A stretch of DNA of 22,136 nt, from positions 1 to 22,136 of IMG/VR virus record IMGVR_UViG_3300032278_004266; one strand, given 5' to 3'. This stretch comes from a virus. Every line of letters begins with the position of its first letter. The first letter of the stretch is position 1. The notes below the pieces were generated by a model. The model was not told the DNA's origin. It did no database searches and was given only the letters and a program-made list of their open reading frames with translations. Shown here piece after piece: positions 13,352-21,121 of the stretch. A program made the position numbers and the translations under genes.

Positions 13352-14604
13352 CAGACAGCCCCTCGATCATGTGCCGGATCGCCAACGGCAATGACCTTCA
13401 CGGTTCGGCCGTCTCTGTTGCTGTGCTGTTCTTCGACAACCAGCGCACCGGAGGATAGCCATCCAGATAGCAACGCCCGGACCTTTGCCCGCGCGCGGTT
13501 CTGCGCGGCGTTGCGTTCGTTCTTCTTCAGAGCGCGACCGATATCGAGGTCGAGAGTTTCCGCTACCAGGCAGCCCGCCCAATCGGATGACCGCTCGTTC
13601 GCTTTGGGCGCTTCCTCGCAGGCGGCTATCGCCTGTTGCACGCGATCGAGGTCGTCAATCGTAAGCCCGTCGAAAGCATCCGGCGGCACCCATGCGGTGC
13701 AGACACCAACTACGTCGCCCTCCGGCCAGAAATCACGTCCGTTGTGCAGAGGAATGCCGATCATCCGCCTCCAATCCGCCTTGCCCGGTGGTGCAAGATT
13801 GGCCTTGCCCATCTGCACGCGGAAATAGAGTTCGGGGTCTTCGATCCCGAAGCGATCAGCCTCGTCCTTCGACATCCGCGACAGGTATCTGGCCGATCGC
13901 ACCCCGTCGATCAGCGCACCGGCTCCACGGCTGCCGTAGATGCCAAAAGAATCCCCATCCAGGGCCGCCGCCTTGCTGACGTGGTGCACCAGTTCAATCG
14001 ACGTGCCGGTCAGGTCGGCTATCCGCCGCCACTCGGCCACCACCGCGTTGATCGCGGTCGTTTCGTTTTCTCCGACTGAATGCGTCGTGATGAACGGATC
14101 CACGATGAATACATCTGCACCGGATGTTCGGATCGCTTCGACCAGGGAATCCGTCACCGGCTTTGCGATTTCGAACCCTTTGCCCGAAGCGGTCGCGATG
14201 TTGATCGGCACATTCCTCCCGCTGTCCATCATCAGCCGCCCGCCGAGATCGTCGCGCGTGATACCGTAGTGCAGACATGCCGCCTGCAACCTGCGTTCGT
14301 TCTCGTCGCCGGGGTCTTCCCCGTTCCACGACCAGACGCTGAGCGGATGCGGCGGCGCGATGCCGAGCAACGGCTTGCCGGTGACCATGGAGAGGTTCTC
14401 GACCGTCAGCAGGGACGATTTACCGAGCCCCCCCGGTGAGACAGTAAGGGACAGAAAGCCACGGATGCGGTGTTTGCCGTAAAGAAACCTTCGAGGCGGG
14501 ATCTCGGTCGCATCCCGCCATTGATAGACAGTGGGATGGATCGAACCCGGCGGCCGCGCACCGCCGCCGCCCAGCTCCTCGTCGATATCCTTAAATTCCC
14601 GCAT
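13351..14604 (-). CDS. RepA-like hexameric helicase/AAA ATPase, 417 aa
   Basis: I chose the ATG at 14604, with GGGAGGG upstream; the open frame to 14712 is shadow of the preceding gene. Walker A is SPGGLGKSS (56-64), Walker B is DVFIVDP (164-170), with 'NGEDPGDENERRLQAAC' before it and 'ELVHHVSK' (204-211) and 'GSRGAGALIDGVRSARYLSR' after, all typical of RSF1010 RepA-type RecA-fold helicases found in phages and plasmids. It would unwind DNA at the element's origin. The C-terminal part (about 330-417) has winged-helix-like character. Iteron-like repeats directly downstream support an initiation role. No primase gene is visible, so priming may depend on the host. Confidence 0.88.
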   Translation of the reverse strand: MREFKDIDEELGGGGARPPGSIHPTVYQWRDATEIPPRRFLYGKHRIRGFLSLTVSPGGLGKSSLLTVENLSMVTGKPLLGIAPPHPLSVWSWNGEDPGDENERRLQAACLHYGITRDDLGGRLMMDSGRNVPINIATASGKGFEIAKPVTDSLVEAIRTSGADVFIVDPFITTHSVGENETTAINAVVAEWRRIADLTGTSIELVHHVSKAAALDGDSFGIYGSRGAGALIDGVRSARYLSRMSKDEADRFGIEDPELYFRVQMGKANLAPPGKADWRRMIGIPLHNGRDFWPEGDVVGVCTAWVPPDAFDGLTIDDLDRVQQAIAACEEAPKANERSSDWAGCLVAETLDLDIGRALKKNERNAAQNRARAKVRALLSGWLSSGALVVEEQHSNRDGRTVKVIAVGDPAHDRGAV

Positions 14605-14812
14605 CGTCCCTCCCTTCGAAAAGGACGATCTCGCAGGTTCGCAGTTCATGGCCTTCGACGGCGCAGAAGGCCCGAGCCCGCCGGATAGCTTCCTGCCGGT
14701 CGCCGAAGACACCGACGCAGTAGCCGGAGTCCCGGAAGCGCGACCAGAGATAGACGGAGAAGGTCGTCCCGCCGTTTTCGGGATAACTGTCGATTTCGCA
14801 AAACCAGCTCAT
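14591..14812 (-). CDS. Small hypothetical phage protein, 73 aa
   Basis: The ATG at 14812 overlaps the upstream stop as ATGA; the stop overlaps the start of the ATPase gene by 14 bases, so it is embedded in the replication operon. The product 'MSWFCEIDSYPENGGTTFSV' continues with 'YLWSRFRDSGYCVGVFGDRQ' and a helix 'EAIRRARAFCAVEG'. It looks like a compact alpha-beta protein with three strands and one helix. I recognise no family. Confidence 0.65.
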   Translation of the reverse strand: MSWFCEIDSYPENGGTTFSVYLWSRFRDSGYCVGVFGDRQEAIRRARAFCAVEGHELRTCEIVLFEGRDDAGI

Positions 14813-15291
14813 GCCGCCGCCCTCCCGATGTAGGCCCGGAAGGCGTCCTGCCGCCCGCGCGGCATCTGCCGGAAGGTCGCCAGCGCGTAGGCCTCGATTT
14901 CGTCGGGCAGCGCCCGCGCTGCCCACCATGCCGCCTCGGCCACCGGATCGCCGCAGGACGGCAGAGGCACCTCGGCGCCCTGGAATGCCGCCTGCACCAC
15001 CCGTTCGGCCTGATCGCGATCGAGAGCCTTCAGGGACGCGAAGGCCAGCGCCGCGCGCTCCTCATCGTTAAGCCGCGCCCGCAGGATCGGCACCAGCCCC
15101 AGCCAGTTATCGAGATCGCCGAGGAACAACGCGTAACCAATGCAGCGCGCCGCCCGCTTGTGCCGGTCGGCGATCTGCTTTCCGATTGCCGGATTGGATT
15201 TGCCTGTGGTATCCTGATCCCGAAGCCAGCCAGCTTTGAAATCAGCCCCGGTCGCGTTCTCGAACGCGCCGGGGTTCGTATATCTGCTCAT
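14809..15291 (-). CDS. Hypothetical phage protein, 160 aa
   Basis: The ATG at 15291 has GAGGTGA upstream, which overlaps the alpA stop. The sequence is mostly helical. It starts MSRYTNPGAFENATGADFKA and contains 'ADRHKRAARCIGYALFLGDL', 'LNDEERAALAFASLKALDRD' and ends 'ATFRQMPRGRQDAFRAYIGR'. No enzyme motif is visible. Position between AlpA and the RepA-like ATPase suggests a role in replication or its regulation, but this is context only. Confidence 0.7.
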   Translation of the reverse strand: MSRYTNPGAFENATGADFKAGWLRDQDTTGKSNPAIGKQIADRHKRAARCIGYALFLGDLDNWLGLVPILRARLNDEERAALAFASLKALDRDQAERVVQAAFQGAEVPLPSCGDPVAEAAWWAARALPDEIEAYALATFRQMPRGRQDAFRAYIGRAAA

Positions 15292-15302
15292 GCTGGATCA
15301 CC

Positions 15303-15488
15303 TCAGGCTGCCGCGCGTTCACGGCTGTCGAGCCATTCAGTGATTTCGCGTTCGGGCCACGCGACGGCGCGGGTGGTGAGCTTCACCGGGCGAGGGAATT
15401 CCCCTCGGCTCATCATCAAGTAGATGGTGCTACGGCTCAGGCCGGTAATCTCTTCGACGGCGCGGCGGCGCAGGTAACGGTCAGGCAT
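15303..15488 (-). CDS. alpA: AlpA-family transcription regulator/excisionase, 61 aa
   Basis: A short MerR-like winged helix protein. 'RYLRRRAVEEITGLSRSTIY' holds the helix-turn-helix, followed by the family hallmark 'GEFPRPVKLTTRAVAWPERE' and a final helix 'ITEWLDSRE'. AlpA proteins activate integrase expression or act as excisionases in P4-like elements and phage satellites. GGGGAG lies eight bases before the ATG. It opens the replication operon, 91 bases after the accessory gene stop, and three phased GGAAT repeats lie just upstream. Confidence 0.92.
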   Translation of the reverse strand: MPDRYLRRRAVEEITGLSRSTIYLMMSRGEFPRPVKLTTRAVAWPEREITEWLDSRERAAA

Positions 15489-15513
15489 TTGTCGGCTCCC
15501 CGTTGACGGTTGC

Positions 15514-15538
15514 GGAATGCCTGGGAATGTGTCGGAAT
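15514..15538. promoter_or_regulatory. Three GGAAT repeats at exact 10-bp period upstream of alpA
   Basis: GGAAT occurs at 15514-15518, 15524-15528 and 15534-15538, one per helical turn, 26-50 bases upstream of the alpA ATG. On the minus strand they read ATTCC within the probable promoter. Side-by-side sites on one DNA face suit cooperative binding of a small winged-helix protein such as AlpA itself or another regulator. Confidence 0.55.
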
Positions 15539-15561
15539 TGTCAGAGTCATGAAAGCCGAGG

Positions 15562-15592
15562 AAAAACGGAAAAAAGCCCCTACGGGTTTTCC
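15562..15592 (-). terminator. Probable terminator of the integrase operon
   Basis: On the minus strand GGAAAACCC, a GTAG loop, then GGG and TTTTCC pair into a bulged stem, and the region continues with T-runs (complement of 15562-15575). It overlaps the stop codon of the accessory gene at 15580-15582 and lies before the alpA promoter region, where separation of the two operons would be expected. Confidence 0.5.
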
Positions 15593-16413
15593 GCGTTATT
15601 TTCCTCTCTTTCTCGCAGCCCGGCTTTCAGCGTATCGGCGCTGACTATCACGCCTGCCTCGACCCTGAGCCGTTTAACTACCTCTGGCCAGCTATAGCCA
15701 TCGTGCCCCTCAGGATAGCAGTCGTCGTATGCCGCCACCGCCGCCTCCTTTTTTCTGGGGCGCCCCAGGTTTGGAACCTTCGCGTCATCCGGAGCCTTCT
15801 CATCTTTGGAAACACCATAGGCTTCTTGGATTTGTTTTTCTGAAGGAAGACAGGAGTTTTCGACGCACAGCGTGTACCCGTCGAACGGCCTCAGCACCCT
15901 ACATTCCGGCTCCAGATCAATGATTCGCGAAAGCCGATGATGAAACATTTTCGGCACCTCGATTCTACCGCCGAGCAAGATTTTGGCCGCTTCGATTGTC
16001 TTTTCCAGATCAGAGACGTCTACATGAAGACTATTCGACAGGAATACAAATTCGCGCTCCTCTTGCCCTCGTACGTTGATTTTTAAAATGCTCTTCCCGA
16101 CGACCAGCGCAGGCGAGTTAGGGCCACAAAGGTATAGTGGAACTGTTCGAGCATAGTTCCGAACTGCTCCCGGCAGATAGCCGATTATCTGACGATCAAC
16201 ATCGTACTTATCGACCTTGGAGATTAGCGTCTCCATTTCAACATCATCCGGAATCGTCCGCATCCCAGTCTCGCCGCGTTCAAGGTTCAAGATAACAATT
16301 TTCCTCGCAACCTTTTTGCGCAGAAGGTCCAATCGGTCCGGGGGAAGTCTGTAATGCGTCATCATCTGGCGGACATGACCCAGCGAAGAAAAGCCTTCTG
16401 CGATAAACATCAC
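15580..16413 (-). CDS. Accessory protein between int and alpA, unknown, 277 aa
   Basis: It begins ATGA-overlapped with the integrase stop, so it is co-expressed with it. The DNA is visibly AT-richer than the flanking genes, which suggests separate acquisition. The N-terminal 190 residues match nothing I recognise; they include 'LHVDVSDLEKTIEAAKILLG' and a pair of nearby cysteines (CRVLRPFDGYTLCVENSC). The C-terminal part starts with a basic 'LGRPRKKEAAVAAYDDCYPE' and continues 'GYSWPEVVKRLRVEAGVIVS', 'ADTLKAGLRE', which looks like a helix-turn-helix module common in phage-associated proteins. It could be a regulator of lysogeny or a defence or accessory gene; there is no direct evidence for either. 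Confidence 0.75.
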   Translation of the reverse strand: MMFIAEGFSSLGHVRQMMTHYRLPPDRLDLLRKKVARKIVILNLERGETGMRTIPDDVEMETLISKVDKYDVDRQIIGYLPGAVRNYARTVPLYLCGPNSPALVVGKSILKINVRGQEEREFVFLSNSLHVDVSDLEKTIEAAKILLGGRIEVPKMFHHRLSRIIDLEPECRVLRPFDGYTLCVENSCLPSEKQIQEAYGVSKDEKAPDDAKVPNLGRPRKKEAAVAAYDDCYPEGHDGYSWPEVVKRLRVEAGVIVSADTLKAGLREREENNAENP

Positions 16414-17633
16414 CCGATCCTCACGACTTTGCCCGGCCTATTCGCCAGATATGTTGCCCATGCCGCCATGATCTTGCGGCGCTTTTCGAACAGGTCGGAG
16501 CGGGCATAGGCCTGCTCCACCGCGTTGCCGGTTTGATGCGCCAGTGCGGCCTCGGCCACCTCGCGCGGGAAGTTGGTCCGCTCCTGCGCCCATGTCCGGA
16601 ACGAGGTCCGGAAGCCATGTACATCTGCATCGAACCCCAGTTCCTTCACCAACTTGCTCAGCGTCATGTCGGACAGCGGCCGGCCCTGTCTGGTGCCGGG
16701 GAAAACGAGGCCGGAGCCGTCATCCAGGCCTTTCGCCTCTGTCAGCAGATCCACGGCCCGGCGGGGCAGGGGGATGCGATGCTCGCGCTTCATCTTCATC
16801 CGTTCCGGCGGGATGATCCATTCGGCCCGATCCAGATCTATTTCATCCCACCGCGCCTCCCGAACCTCGCCGGATCGCGCGGCGGTCAGTATCACCAACT
16901 CCATCGCCAGCTTGGTCGATATCCCGGCGCGCGATGCGGCCAGCGCCTCCAGGAAGGCGTTGATCTCGTCGTAGGGCAGGGACTTCCGCCGGCCCTTCTG
17001 GACTTCCAGCCGGGGCAGGGCGAGCTTTTCGGAGCGGGATGGATTGTCGGACCGCATACCCTCGGCGATGGCCCACTTGAAGACGGCGCCGGTTCTGAAG
17101 ACCAGCTTGCGGGATACCTCCGGTGCCACCTTCCGCGCAGACAGAATCGCCTGCCTGATCTGGGCGCTCGTTACGTCCGGGATCATCACGCGCCCGATGG
17201 ACGGGAACATGTAGCTTTCCAGCGACGACAGGAAGGCGGCGCGGTCCTTCGGGTTCTTCCATGTCGGGGCGAGTTCTTCATGCGCACGTCGCGCGGCTTC
17301 CTCGAACGTCAGGACGGCCTGAGACTTTCGGCGCTCGTGAAGGGGATCGCCACCTTCGCGGGCCATCTTGCGGTTCGCCAGCGCAGCCTCGCGGGCTTCC
17401 ACCAGAGACACCAGGGACGGACTGCCGAGGCCCAGTTCGCACCGCTTCCCCCGGATGACGATCCTCTGCACCCAGTAGCGTGAACCGTTGGGATCGACGC
17501 GCAGGAAAAGTCCGTGTCCGTCGAAATATTTTCCCGGCTCCTTCGCCGTCCGGACGAATTGAGCGGTCAACGCCTTCTCCGGTCTCCTAGTGCTCCGCAC
17601 CCCGGACTTCCCCCATTGTTTCCCCCACATCAT
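16410..17633 (-). CDS. int: P4-type tyrosine integrase
   Basis: It catalyses site-specific recombination of the element with the chromosome. The frame is open to a TTG at 17657. I use the ATG at 17633; another ATG lies at 17630 and a GTG at 17600, none with a good ribosome site. Numbering from the TTG: arm-binding N-terminal domain with 'YFDGHGLFLRVDPNGSRYWV' (44-63), core-binding domain (about 115-215), and catalytic residues R261 (TAARSGE), H347-x-x-R350 (HGFR), H374 (LAHQTGN) and nucleophile Y384 (QAYARSD). All key residues are present, so it is probably active. A possible -10 TATAGA lies at 17704-17699 on the minus strand, without a good -35. Confidence 0.95.
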   Translation of the reverse strand: MMWGKQWGKSGVRSTRRPEKALTAQFVRTAKEPGKYFDGHGLFLRVDPNGSRYWVQRIVIRGKRCELGLGSPSLVSLVEAREAALANRKMAREGGDPLHERRKSQAVLTFEEAARRAHEELAPTWKNPKDRAAFLSSLESYMFPSIGRVMIPDVTSAQIRQAILSARKVAPEVSRKLVFRTGAVFKWAIAEGMRSDNPSRSEKLALPRLEVQKGRRKSLPYDEINAFLEALAASRAGISTKLAMELVILTAARSGEVREARWDEIDLDRAEWIIPPERMKMKREHRIPLPRRAVDLLTEAKGLDDGSGLVFPGTRQGRPLSDMTLSKLVKELGFDADVHGFRTSFRTWAQERTNFPREVAEAALAHQTGNAVEQAYARSDLFEKRRKIMAAWATYLANRPGKVVRIG

Positions 17634-17651
17634 TTCAGATGGTGGGGGAAA
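17608..17651. repeat. TTCCCCCA repeats and inverted repeat at the integrase 5' end
   Basis: TTCCCCCA occurs at 17608-17615 and 17620-17627 (12-base period) and in inverted form at 17643-17650. Arms TTTCCCCCAC (17619-17628) and GTGGGGGAAA (17642-17651) form a perfect ten-base inverted repeat with a 13-base loop that holds the two candidate ATG starts. They could be arm-type integrase sites, an operator, or an RNA hairpin over the start codon. Confidence 0.55.
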
Positions 17652-17657
17652 GCGCAA

Positions 17658-18148
17658 GATTTACTAGGAACAAGATGGACAGATAAGTGGCTGCTAACTC
17701 TATACATTTTGGCATCCATCGGAACATGCCGGAATCCCTCGCGGGGTTTCTCGGGTGCGCCACTTCCCCCTCCTGTCTGCGCCGCTCTTCCGGACCCGCC
17801 ACCTTCCTGCCGATCCGGCGGAAAGTCGCGCCGTCCCCTTCGGGCGGCGTCGCGCGCCGCACGCGCGAGATTGCAACGACGGCCGTCCTGTCCTAGACTG
17901 AGCGCGGCTTTCGGGCCGACCGACCCAGAGCGCCTTCAGATTTCCGGGCGCGTTCCAGGCAATTTCCAACCGTCCCGCGGCGCGGGGCGACAAGATTTAC
18001 GACTTCCCTGGCGCGGCTCCGCGCCGACAGACCCCGTTCAGGCAGGTGCCGCACGCAGAGGGCCGGATGATTCCCGGGCTCGCTGCAACGCTGTTCCCGC
18101 ACCGGACGGGACATACCCGCAAAGCCATGTGACACAAGGGATATTCAG
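17658..18148. other. Intergenic region between integrase and RTX gene, likely element-host junction
   Basis: No gene is supported in these 491 bases. The small ORFs present have no ribosome sites or recognisable products. I see no tRNA or tmRNA. The junction core (att) should be here but cannot be defined from one side. A hairpin with stem about 17827-17846 lies just before a probable promoter for the RTX gene at 17871-17899. That leaves an unusually long untranslated leader of about 240 bases. Confidence 0.5.
17871..17899 (+). promoter_or_regulatory. Probable sigma-70-type promoter of the RTX gene
   Basis: TTGCAA (17871-17876), a 17-base spacer and TAGACT (17894-17899) match the -35 and -10 consensus at four of six positions each, with ideal spacing. 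The start would be near 17906, about 240 bases before the ATG. It is the best match I could find in the gap. Confidence 0.45.
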
Positions 18149-21121
18149 ATGCCTACCATTTACGGAACGAACGGATCCGACAGCATTGTCGGCACGGCCA
18201 CCGGCGACACGCTCTACGGCTACGCGCAGGGGACCAGCTCGACCTCGGACGTCGGCAACGACACGATGGACGGCGGTGACGGCAACGACAACATCTACGG
18301 CTACGGCGGAAACGACAGCCTGATCGGCGGGAGCGGCGACGACAACCTCTACGGGGAAACCGGCGACGACACCCTGACCGGCGGCAGCGGCTCGGATTAC
18401 CTCTACGGCGATCAGGGCAACGACCTCTACGTCTTCTACGCCTCGGACTTCGACGGATCGCTCGACACGATCATCGACGAGAACCTCGTCGGCCTCAACG
18501 CGCTGTCACTCGTCGGCGTCGCGCCCTCCGACATCCGGATGTACGCGGACGGCAGCTACATGTACCTGTCGGTCATCCTGAACGGGCTGATCAGCACGAT
18601 CCGGATCTCTCACGACGTCTCGGGGACGACGGGATCCGACTTCGCCGAGGTGATGGGGACGATCTCCTTCGTCAACGCGACGACCACCACCTGGAACCTC
18701 GCCAACGGTCTGTTCATGACCGACCTGCCGGGGAACGTGAACCACACGCTCTACGGCAGCGGCGCGAACGACACCCTGGACGGCGTCGGCGGTGACGACC
18801 AGCTGCGCGGCTACCTCGGCAACGACGTCCTGCTGGGCGGCGATGGCGACGACTCGCTCTACGGGGACGAGGGCGACGATTCGCTCGCGGGCGGCTCGGG
18901 CAGCGACTGGCTGTACGGCGGCGTCGGCAACGACGTCTACGTGGTCTACGGCGCCGATCTCGACGGATCGCAGACGACGATCGACGACGAGAACCAGCTG
19001 GGCGTGAACCGCCTCGTGCTCGACGGCATCAGCGCCGGCGAACTGCGGATGTGGCAGGACGGGTCCTACGCCCACCTCGCCGTGCTGCGCGACGGGGCCT
19101 GGTCCACGATCCGCATCGCCCACGACATCTCCAGCAGCACCGGCTCCGATCTGGCGGAGATCATGTCGACCATCACCTTCACCGGCGGCGGCGGCACGGT
19201 CTGGAACCTCGCCGACGGCCTGCGGGTCACCGACATCTCGGGCAACGTCAGCCACAGCCTCTACGGTTCGGCCGGGAACGACACGCTGAACGGGCTCGGC
19301 GGGAACGACAACCTGCGCGGCTATCTGGGCAACGACATCCTCTACGGCGCCTCCGGGGACGACAACCTCTACGGCAACGAGGGCAACGACCTGCTGAACG
19401 GCGGCACCGGCGACGACTGGCTCTACGGCGACGTCGGCGACGATCTCTACGAATTCCACATCGGCCATTTCGACGGCTCGCTCGACACGATCATCGACGA
19501 GAACCAGGCCGGCGTGAACCGGATCGAGATCACCGGCCTCGCCCCCGCCGACCTGCGGATGTATGCCGACGGCAGCTACTACTACATGCAGATCTGGCAG
19601 GCCGGCGTGGTCAGCACGATCCGCTATTCCCACGACGTGAGCTCCTCCGTCGGCTCCGACCTGCACCAGGAACTGCAGTCGATCACCTTCATCAACGGCA
19701 CCAACACCGTCTGGACGCTGTCCGACGGCTACCGGTTCACCGATGTCGAGGGCAACATCGGCCACACGATGTACGGGTCGAACTTCAACGACATCCTGAA
19801 CGGCCGCGGCGGCAATGACGCGCTCTACGGGTACGGCGGCGACGACACGCTGATCGGCGGCGACCAGAGCGACAACCTGTACGGCGGCGACGGCAACGAC
19901 CTGCTGATCGGCGGCGCGGACGGCGACAACCTCTACGGCGACGCCGGGATCGACACCGTCAGCTACGCCGGGTCGAGCGCGGGCGTCTCGGTCAACCTGG
20001 GGTCGACCACCGGCCACAGTGGCGGCGATGCGACGGGCGATTACATCTCGAACGTCGAGAACGCCACCGGATCGGACTTCGCCGACCTGCTGACCGGCAC
20101 GACCACCGAGAACAACCTGCAGGGCGGTGGCGGCAACGACACGCTTCTCGGGCTGGACGGCAACGACACCCTGGGCGGCGGCGGCGGCAACGACTCGCTG
20201 AACGCCGGTGCGGGGTACGACCTCGTCGACTATTCCTCGGCCACCGACAACATCACGGTCAACATCAACTTCGGCGGCAGCCAGTTCATCTCGGCGTCGC
20301 AGGGCTCGGACATCCTGATCGGCTTCGAATCGATCCTCGCCGGCAGCGGCAACGACCTGCTGGTCGGCGACGGCGGGGCGAACCAGATCTACGGCGGCGC
20401 CGGCAACGACGACATCTACGGTCTGGGTGGCGGCGACATGCTCTACGGCATGGACGGCAACGACACCGTCCAGGGCTCCGGCGGCGACGACATGATGTAT
20501 GGCGGCGACGGCTTCGACATCGTCAGCTACTATGCCGCAGCGGGCGGCGTCACGGTCGATCTGGCCATGCAGGGCACGGCCCAGGCGGTCGGCGGATCGT
20601 CGGGCACCGACACGTTCGACGGGTTCGAGGGCATCTTCGGCTCCAACGGATCGGGCGACACGCTGCGCGGCGACGACGCCGGCAACGAGCTCTACGGCTT
20701 CGGCGGCAACGACGTGCTGGAGGCCCGCGGCGGCAACGACCGGCTGTTCGGTCAGGCGGGCGACGACTGGCTGGCCGGCGGCACCGGGGCGGACACGCTT
20801 TTCGGCGGCGCGGGTGCGGACAGGTTCGACTTCAACAACCAGAACGAGAGCACATCCTCCGCACGGGACGACATCGCCGACTTCACCGGCGGCGTGGACG
20901 TCATCGACCTGACCACGATGGATGCGAACCTGACGGTGGCCGGCAACCAGGCCTTCACCTGGATCGGCGGCGCCGCCTTCACGGGCGCGGGCCAGCTGCG
21001 CTTCGTCACCAACGGCACCGATGGCTTCCTGCTGGGAGAGACCAACGGCGCCGGCGCGCACGACTTCGAGATCCGGCTGCTGGGCGTGACGAGCATCGCC
21101 GCGGCGGACATCTTCCTCTAG
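18149..21121 (+). CDS. Secreted RTX calcium-binding protein, 990 aa
   Basis: It is a probable type I secretion substrate. Residues 1-101 start the glycine-aspartate nonapeptide repeats (GGDGNDNIYG type) that fold into calcium-bound beta-rolls. Three successive 170-residue units follow (102-271, 272-441, 442-611). Each has a haemolysin-related domain (DGSLDTIIDEN..., 'RMYADGSY', 'STIRISHDV', 'TWNLANG') plus RTX repeats. Residues 607-890 hold more RTX repeats and 'VSYAGSSAGVSVNL'-type modules. Residues about 890-990 resemble the serralysin C-terminal secretion domain ('ADRFDFNNQNESTSSARDDI', 'IRLLGVTSIAAADIFL'). There is no HExxH zinc-protease motif or acyl-transferase partner, so it is likely a structural, adhesive or surface-layer-like protein. 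AAGGGA precedes the ATG. No type I transporter gene is in the window. Confidence 0.93.
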   Translation: MPTIYGTNGSDSIVGTATGDTLYGYAQGTSSTSDVGNDTMDGGDGNDNIYGYGGNDSLIGGSGDDNLYGETGDDTLTGGSGSDYLYGDQGNDLYVFYASDFDGSLDTIIDENLVGLNALSLVGVAPSDIRMYADGSYMYLSVILNGLISTIRISHDVSGTTGSDFAEVMGTISFVNATTTTWNLANGLFMTDLPGNVNHTLYGSGANDTLDGVGGDDQLRGYLGNDVLLGGDGDDSLYGDEGDDSLAGGSGSDWLYGGVGNDVYVVYGADLDGSQTTIDDENQLGVNRLVLDGISAGELRMWQDGSYAHLAVLRDGAWSTIRIAHDISSSTGSDLAEIMSTITFTGGGGTVWNLADGLRVTDISGNVSHSLYGSAGNDTLNGLGGNDNLRGYLGNDILYGASGDDNLYGNEGNDLLNGGTGDDWLYGDVGDDLYEFHIGHFDGSLDTIIDENQAGVNRIEITGLAPADLRMYADGSYYYMQIWQAGVVSTIRYSHDVSSSVGSDLHQELQSITFINGTNTVWTLSDGYRFTDVEGNIGHTMYGSNFNDILNGRGGNDALYGYGGDDTLIGGDQSDNLYGGDGNDLLIGGADGDNLYGDAGIDTVSYAGSSAGVSVNLGSTTGHSGGDATGDYISNVENATGSDFADLLTGTTTENNLQGGGGNDTLLGLDGNDTLGGGGGNDSLNAGAGYDLVDYSSATDNITVNINFGGSQFISASQGSDILIGFESILAGSGNDLLVGDGGANQIYGGAGNDDIYGLGGGDMLYGMDGNDTVQGSGGDDMMYGGDGFDIVSYYAAAGGVTVDLAMQGTAQAVGGSSGTDTFDGFEGIFGSNGSGDTLRGDDAGNELYGFGGNDVLEARGGNDRLFGQAGDDWLAGGTGADTLFGGAGADRFDFNNQNESTSSARDDIADFTGGVDVIDLTTMDANLTVAGNQAFTWIGGAAFTGAGQLRFVTNGTDGFLLGETNGAGAHDFEIRLLGVTSIAAADIFL
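18452..19981 (+). repeat. Three tandem 510-bp units inside the RTX gene
   Basis: Units start at 18452, 18962 and 19472, each beginning with the codons for Asp-Gly-Ser, and are exactly 510 bases (170 residues) apart. The units have diverged in sequence but keep the same length and domain order, which points to duplication followed by selection for unit length. Confidence 0.85.

Larger units (their letters stand above)
1..17651. mobile_element. Integrated prophage or satellite-like element, left end outside window
   Basis: A tyrosine integrase at the right end is followed, reading leftward, by AlpA, a RepA-like ATPase, portal, protease-capsid fusion, HNH nuclease, tail tube, connectors, both terminase subunits and a tape measure. 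Genes are nearly all on the minus strand, with many ATGA or TGATG junctions, which is typical of phage operons. The right boundary is placed near the integrase because the RTX gene beyond it is host-like and on the opposite strand. I could not find the attachment core, since the other junction lies outside the window. No lysis, baseplate, tail fibre or lysogeny-repressor gene is visible. It may be a complete siphovirus cut by the window, a defective prophage, or a satellite carrying capsid genes. Confidence 0.9.

Noticed and set aside
17725-17775. Possible tRNA 3' end near the integrase
   Set aside because: GGGTTTCTCGGGTGCGCCA looks superficially like a T-arm and acceptor end, but the TTC of the T-loop and the remaining arms are missing.
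17635-17862. 75-residue minus-strand ORF overlapping the integrase 5' end
   Set aside because: No ribosome site, overlaps the integrase start repeats, and no recognisable sequence.
17655-18000. Ten-base direct repeat CAAGATTTAC (17655-17664 and 17991-18000) as an attachment duplication
   Set aside because: Both copies are on the same side of the integrase and only ten bases long; a chance match in a 500-base gap is plausible, and a true att pair would flank the element.
18149-21121. Serralysin-type metalloprotease
   Set aside because: Only the C-terminal secretion region is similar; there is no HExxH zinc-binding motif or N-terminal catalytic domain.
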